Below are positions 13,575 through 16,791 of a stretch of 16,791 nt of DNA, piece after piece; within the stretch, counting starts at the first letter, position 1, and every line of letters starts with the position of its first letter. Source of the DNA: Roseovarius sp. (lineage in GTDB: Bacteria; Pseudomonadota; Alphaproteobacteria; Rhodobacterales; Rhodobacteraceae). The DNA is taken from assembly GCA_021767845.1 (NCBI GenBank), contig JAASSQ010000034.1:1-16791 (forward strand), written 5' to 3'. A program made the position numbers and the translations under genes. The notes under the pieces were generated by a model, which was not told the DNA's origin, ran no database searches, and worked only from the letters and a program-made list of their open reading frames with translations.

Positions 13575-14608
13575 CCGCCGCACCCGATTTCCCCGTCACA
13601 CCCGCCTGCGGCGGACCGCGCGTCATCATGACGACGATGAAGAACGAGGGGCCCTTCCTGCTGGAATGGATCGCACACAACCTGACGATCGGGTTCTCGG
13701 GCTTCGTGATCTTCACCAATGATTGCGACGACGGCACCGACCTGATGGCCCGGCGGCTGGACGAGCTCGGCTTCTGCAGCCACCGCCCCAACCCGGTCTC
13801 CGACGGCTCCCCGCCCCAGCACAAGGCCCTGCGCCGTTCGATCTTCCACCCCTGGGTCCAGCAGGCCGACTGGCTGATGTGTCTCGACGTGGACGAGTTC
13901 ATCAACCTGCGCGAGGGGCTGGAAACGCTCGATGACCTCTTTGCCCAAATCGGTGACTGCGACGCGATCTCCTTCACCTGGAAGCTCTTCGGGTGCGGCG
14001 GGGTCGAAAGCTACGAGGATGCCCCCGTCACCCGGCAGTTCCTGCTGGCCGATGTTGAGGACGACCCCGCCAACGGCCGCGCGACCGGATTCAAGACACT
14101 GTTTCGCAACAACGGCACCTTCAACCGCTTCAACCCCCACCGCCCCAAGGTGGTTCCCGAGGACAAGGCCGGCGCGGTGCGCTGGTCCGATTGCGGCGGC
14201 AACCTGCACCCGATGGACAAGGTCGGCTGGCGCGCCTGGCCGGGCTTCAGCCACCGTTTCGCGCGGCTGCACCACTACTCGGTGCGTTCGCTCGAAAGTT
14301 TCCTGGTCAAACGCGACCGGGGTCGTACCAACCATGTCGCGCGCGAGCAATCCGAGCATTACTGGTCGGACATGAACGTCAACCGCACCCGCGACGACAC
14401 GATCCTGCCCCATGCCGACCGTGCGCGCGCGATGCACGAGGCACTGCTGGCCGATCCGGTTCTGTCCGACCTGCACGCCCGCGCCTGTGATTGGCACCGG
14501 GCCAAGATCGCAGACCTCAAGGCGCGTCCCGACTGGACCGATTTCCGCCGCTGGCTGCGCGAGAACAAGATCGAACCCCGCGCCCGCGTCACGCAGAAGG
14601 ATTACTGA
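13571..14608 (+). CDS. GT-A family glycosyltransferase (PF13704-like), copy 1
   Basis: This 345-residue cytosolic protein has the full family pattern: MTTMKNEGPFLLEWIAHN at the N-terminus, the TNDCDDGT motif (49-56), and the metal/nucleotide-binding Asp106-Val-Asp108-Glu109 in LDVDEFINL. Downstream are TWKLFGCGGV, a LHHYSVRSLESFLVK segment and a basic C-terminal helix. Such enzymes transfer a sugar from a nucleotide donor; donor and acceptor cannot be read from sequence. The start ATG overlaps the previous stop by four bases (ATGA), and only a weak ribosome-binding sequence is visible, so translational coupling is likely. An upstream extension of the frame lies inside the preceding gene and is rejected. 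It is clearly paralogous to the protein at 15449-16438. Confidence 0.9.
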   Translation: MTAAPDFPVTPACGGPRVIMTTMKNEGPFLLEWIAHNLTIGFSGFVIFTNDCDDGTDLMARRLDELGFCSHRPNPVSDGSPPQHKALRRSIFHPWVQQADWLMCLDVDEFINLREGLETLDDLFAQIGDCDAISFTWKLFGCGGVESYEDAPVTRQFLLADVEDDPANGRATGFKTLFRNNGTFNRFNPHRPKVVPEDKAGAVRWSDCGGNLHPMDKVGWRAWPGFSHRFARLHHYSVRSLESFLVKRDRGRTNHVAREQSEHYWSDMNVNRTRDDTILPHADRARAMHEALLADPVLSDLHARACDWHRAKIADLKARPDWTDFRRWLRENKIEPRARVTQKDY

Positions 14609-14655
14609 AAGATGCCGATCCCCGGATGTCCCGCGCCTCCACGAAAGGACGCGCC

Positions 14656-15405
14656 ATGAACACCGATCCAGGTCTCGCCCCGAAACCCCGCCACCTCAGG
14701 CAGATCATCCAGAAGGGCGGACCGATGGGCGCGGTCGCGCGCCTGTCGCAATATTCCGACCGGTCCGGCGCGGTGCTCGACGTGGGCGTCAATCGCGGCA
14801 CCATGGCGCTTTATCTCTGCCGGCTGTTCAGCGACATGCCGGTCCACCTGATCGAACCGATCCCGGCGCAATGCGACTACGTCAAAGAGCGTTTCGCACG
14901 CTTTCCCACGGCGCAGGTGCACCAGGTGGCGCTGTCGGACAAGACCGGCAAGGCCGACTTCCAGCTTGCCGATCATACCGGATCGTCCTCGCTTTTCACC
15001 AATACCGGCGAAGAGGCCGCCCGGCATTCCAGCCACAACACGCAAGAGACCATCACGGTCGAAACCGTGCGGCTCGACACATGGTGCAGCCGCAACAAGG
15101 TCGATCGCATCTCCTGCATGAAGATCGACGCGCAGGGCAGCGAATTCAGCATCCTTAAGGGGGCGCCAAGGATGCTCGGGAAACAGGCCATCGACATCAT
15201 CATGCTCGAATGGTTTGCGATCCCGCATTACGACGGCGTGCCGCTGCTGGACGAGATCTGGGGCCTTCTGCGCGGCCACGGCTATACGCTCTACGACATC
15301 TTTCCCTCGCGCCGCCTGCGCAACGGGCAATTGCGCTTCGGCGATGCCGTCTTCATATCGGACAAGTTCCGAACGTCCAACTTGCCCGCCCCCACGGACG
15401 AGTGA
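14656..15405 (+). CDS. FkbM-family SAM-dependent methyltransferase
   Basis: This 249-residue protein carries the SAM-binding motif VLDVGVNRGTM (40-50), the acidic strand end HLIEPIP (64-70), and the FkbM signature MKIDAQGSEFSILKGA (155-170). Family members methylate hydroxyls of sugars or polyketide-type acceptors. Placed between two glycosyltransferase genes in one operon, it most likely O-methylates a sugar of the same glycan (inference). The start was chosen at the ATG at 14656 because AAAGGA (14644-14649) lies 6 bases upstream. An in-frame ATG 30 bases earlier has no ribosome-binding site, and the longer frame runs into the upstream gene. The gaps are 47 bp to the preceding gene and 43 bp to the next. 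Confidence 0.92.
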   Translation: MNTDPGLAPKPRHLRQIIQKGGPMGAVARLSQYSDRSGAVLDVGVNRGTMALYLCRLFSDMPVHLIEPIPAQCDYVKERFARFPTAQVHQVALSDKTGKADFQLADHTGSSSLFTNTGEEAARHSSHNTQETITVETVRLDTWCSRNKVDRISCMKIDAQGSEFSILKGAPRMLGKQAIDIIMLEWFAIPHYDGVPLLDEIWGLLRGHGYTLYDIFPSRRLRNGQLRFGDAVFISDKFRTSNLPAPTDE

Positions 15406-15448
15406 TCCCGCACCCACCTCACGTCTCTGAAACCCGAGCGAGCCCCGC

Positions 15449-16438
15449 ATGAGCCAAGACAGCCGCTTTGTCATCGTCACCCCGATGAAGAACGAAGGCC
15501 CCTTCATCCTCGAATGGGTGGCCCACAACCTCGCCCTCGGCGTGGACGAAATCGCGATCTATTCCAATGACTGCACCGACGGCTCCGACGCGCTGCTCGA
15601 CCGGCTCGACGCGATGGGCAAGGTTCGGCATTTCGACAACAGTTCGCCCAAACCCGGCCCGCAGCGCCGCGCCTATCGCCGCTTCATGAAATCGGACCTG
15701 GCCGGCGACGATGACTGGATCATCCCGATCGACGCCGACGAGTTCATCAACGTCAAGACCGGCGACAACACGCTGCGCGCGCTGACCGACGCGGTGCCGC
15801 AGGCGCGCACGCTGTCGATGACGTGGCGGCTTTTCGGCAATGCCGGTGTGCAGGGCTACAAGGACGATTTCCTCACCGATCAGTTCCGCATGGCCGCCCC
15901 CGAGATGCAGCGCCGCCCGCCGCAGGCCTGGGGCCTCAAGACGATGTTCCACCGCAGGCTTTGGGGCCATATCGGCGTGCACCGCCCCAAGCGCCCCACG
16001 GTCGAAAGCTTTGCCGACACGCACTGGGTCAACGGCTCCGGTCAGCCAATGCCCGAACGATACTGGGAAGGAAGCTGGCGGTCAGGCCCGGACTCGGTGG
16101 GCTACGACCTGGTGCAGCTCAACCACTACGCGCTGAAATCCTGCGAATCCTACCTCGTGAAAAAGGCCCGCGGCCGGGCCCATCACGGCGGCGACTCGCT
16201 GGGGCTCGAATACTGGCAGAAGATGAACCACAACCGGGTCGAGGACCGCACGATCGACGCGATCCGCCCCCGCAAGGCCGCCATCTACGAGGAGCTTCTC
16301 TCGGACCCAGAACTGCGCCGGCTCCACGAGGCATGTTGTGACACTCATCGCAACATGATCGCCACGCTGCGCAGCGCGCCCGAATTCGGCAAGCTTATGG
16401 ACAGCCTTCTTGCCACCGGGACAGAAGCGACCGGCTAG
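15449..16438 (+). CDS. GT-A family glycosyltransferase (PF13704-like), copy 2
   Basis: This 329-residue cytosolic protein is the intact paralogue of the enzyme at 13571-14608. It has TPMKNEGPFILEWVAHNLALG, SNDCTDGS (39-46) and the Asp95-Ala-Asp97-Glu98 motif in PIDADEFINV. It continues with TWRLFGNAGV, HWVNGSGQPMPERY and LNHYALKSCESYLVKKARG near 220-240. All expected catalytic elements are present, which makes it the best template for seeing what the fusion protein at 11628 has lost. Its ribosome-binding sequence is weak (CGAGCGAG, 15435-15442). It is the last gene of the four-gene operon, and its stop codon overlaps the stop of the convergent gene to the right. Donor and acceptor are unknown. 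Confidence 0.9.
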   Translation: MSQDSRFVIVTPMKNEGPFILEWVAHNLALGVDEIAIYSNDCTDGSDALLDRLDAMGKVRHFDNSSPKPGPQRRAYRRFMKSDLAGDDDWIIPIDADEFINVKTGDNTLRALTDAVPQARTLSMTWRLFGNAGVQGYKDDFLTDQFRMAAPEMQRRPPQAWGLKTMFHRRLWGHIGVHRPKRPTVESFADTHWVNGSGQPMPERYWEGSWRSGPDSVGYDLVQLNHYALKSCESYLVKKARGRAHHGGDSLGLEYWQKMNHNRVEDRTIDAIRPRKAAIYEELLSDPELRRLHEACCDTHRNMIATLRSAPEFGKLMDSLLATGTEATG

Positions 16439-16791
16439 AAAGGGTTGGAGAACGCGCCCACGATCTGTGTCAGGTGTTCACGCGGCAACGCCTTCTTGCC
16501 CAGTTCGAATTTTGCCATACGCCCCCGTATCTCGACCGGTTGGGCAAATTGCTCGACGCGGTGATAGCTTGCCCGGTCGGTATAATCGTCGAACAGGACC
16601 GTTGTCTTCTTCGTGCACCGCAGCATCACGGCATAGAAACACGCCTCGCGGAAACGGCCGTCGATCAGCACGAGGTTCGGCGCCCGGAATCCCGGCTCGT
16701 CCCAGATGTCCAGCGCATAACGATGGTAGCGCCGGAACCCTGTTGCATCGACGGGGCGCCCCCATTTCCCGGTCTTGCCGATATTGGCGTG
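16435..16791 (-). CDS. Partial gene, C-terminal 118 residues, unnamed family with a DGRFR motif
   Basis: The minus-strand frame is open from the right edge (starting HANIGKTGKWGRPVD) to TAG at 16435-16437, so the N-terminus is outside the window. The visible part includes YALDIWDEPG, then VLIDGRFREACFYAVMLR, TVLFDDYTDRASYHRVEQF and GRMAKFELG. This pattern is coherent and protein-like, and its strand-ending Asp and the following helix suggest a Rossmann-type, possibly SAM-methyltransferase-like fold. I cannot name the family. An internal GTG at 16671 would cut off conserved-looking sequence and is not the start. It is convergent with the last operon gene, overlapping by four bases. Confidence 0.65.
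   Translation of the reverse strand, partial: HANIGKTGKWGRPVDATGFRRYHRYALDIWDEPGFRAPNLVLIDGRFREACFYAVMLRCTKKTTVLFDDYTDRASYHRVEQFAQPVEIRGRMAKFELGKKALPREHLTQIVGAFSNPF

Noticed and set aside
1..16791. Mobile elements, CRISPR arrays, tRNA or rRNA genes.
   Set aside because: I saw no transposase motifs, terminal inverted repeats with target duplications, regularly spaced repeats, tRNA cloverleaf sequences or rRNA segments on reading through the window.

Overview
The window is GC-rich DNA with dense, well-spaced bacterial genes. The protein families present (TAT-exported MsrP with MsrQ, a membrane-anchored FMN glutamate-synthase-like protein, DUF302, fasciclin, and small PF13704-type glycosyltransferases in series), together with an FnrL-type TTGA-N6-TCAA site, point to an alphaproteobacterium, most likely a Rhodobacterales/Roseobacter-group organism. 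This is a judgement from protein character; no database was searched. I saw no rRNA, tRNA, transposase, CRISPR array or phage gene.

Layout. Bases 1-515 hold no convincing gene, but contain an AT-rich patch, one perfect DnaA-box 9-mer and a cluster of hairpins. Bases 516-2020 (minus) are msrQ and msrP, the periplasmic methionine sulfoxide repair pair. Bases 2102-3595 (minus) encode a membrane-anchored FMN/3Fe-4S glutamate-synthase-domain protein. Bases 3710-5823 (minus) are gmd and fcl, the two enzymes that make GDP-L-fucose from GDP-mannose; fcl appears to start at TTG. A 349-bp divergent spacer follows. It carries an FNR-type site placed exactly as in a class II promoter upstream of a secreted DUF302 protein (6173-6619), and a secreted fasciclin-domain protein comes next (6823-7311).

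Bases 7366-16791 are a surface-glycan-like block: a GT-B-like putative glycosyltransferase (minus), a sulfotransferase-like protein (plus), a large HxRRGD fucosyltransferase-like protein with TPR repeats (minus), and then a tight four-gene plus-strand operon. The operon encodes a degenerate GT-A domain fused to an alpha/beta hydrolase, an intact GT-A enzyme, an FkbM methyltransferase and a second intact GT-A enzyme. A partial minus-strand gene of a recognisable but unnamed family runs off the right edge.

How the genes may work together (inference): gmd and fcl supply GDP-L-fucose, and the HxRRGD/TPR protein is the natural candidate for the enzyme that uses it. The sulfotransferase-like protein, the FkbM methyltransferase and the hydrolase domain could decorate or trim the same glycan. 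No flippase, polymerase, ABC exporter or initiating phosphoglycosyltransferase is visible, so export and lipid-linked assembly genes must lie elsewhere if the product is a surface polysaccharide. The most unusual gene is the pseudo-glycosyltransferase/hydrolase fusion at 11628-13574. The most precise regulatory signal is the FNR-type promoter at 6081-6122.
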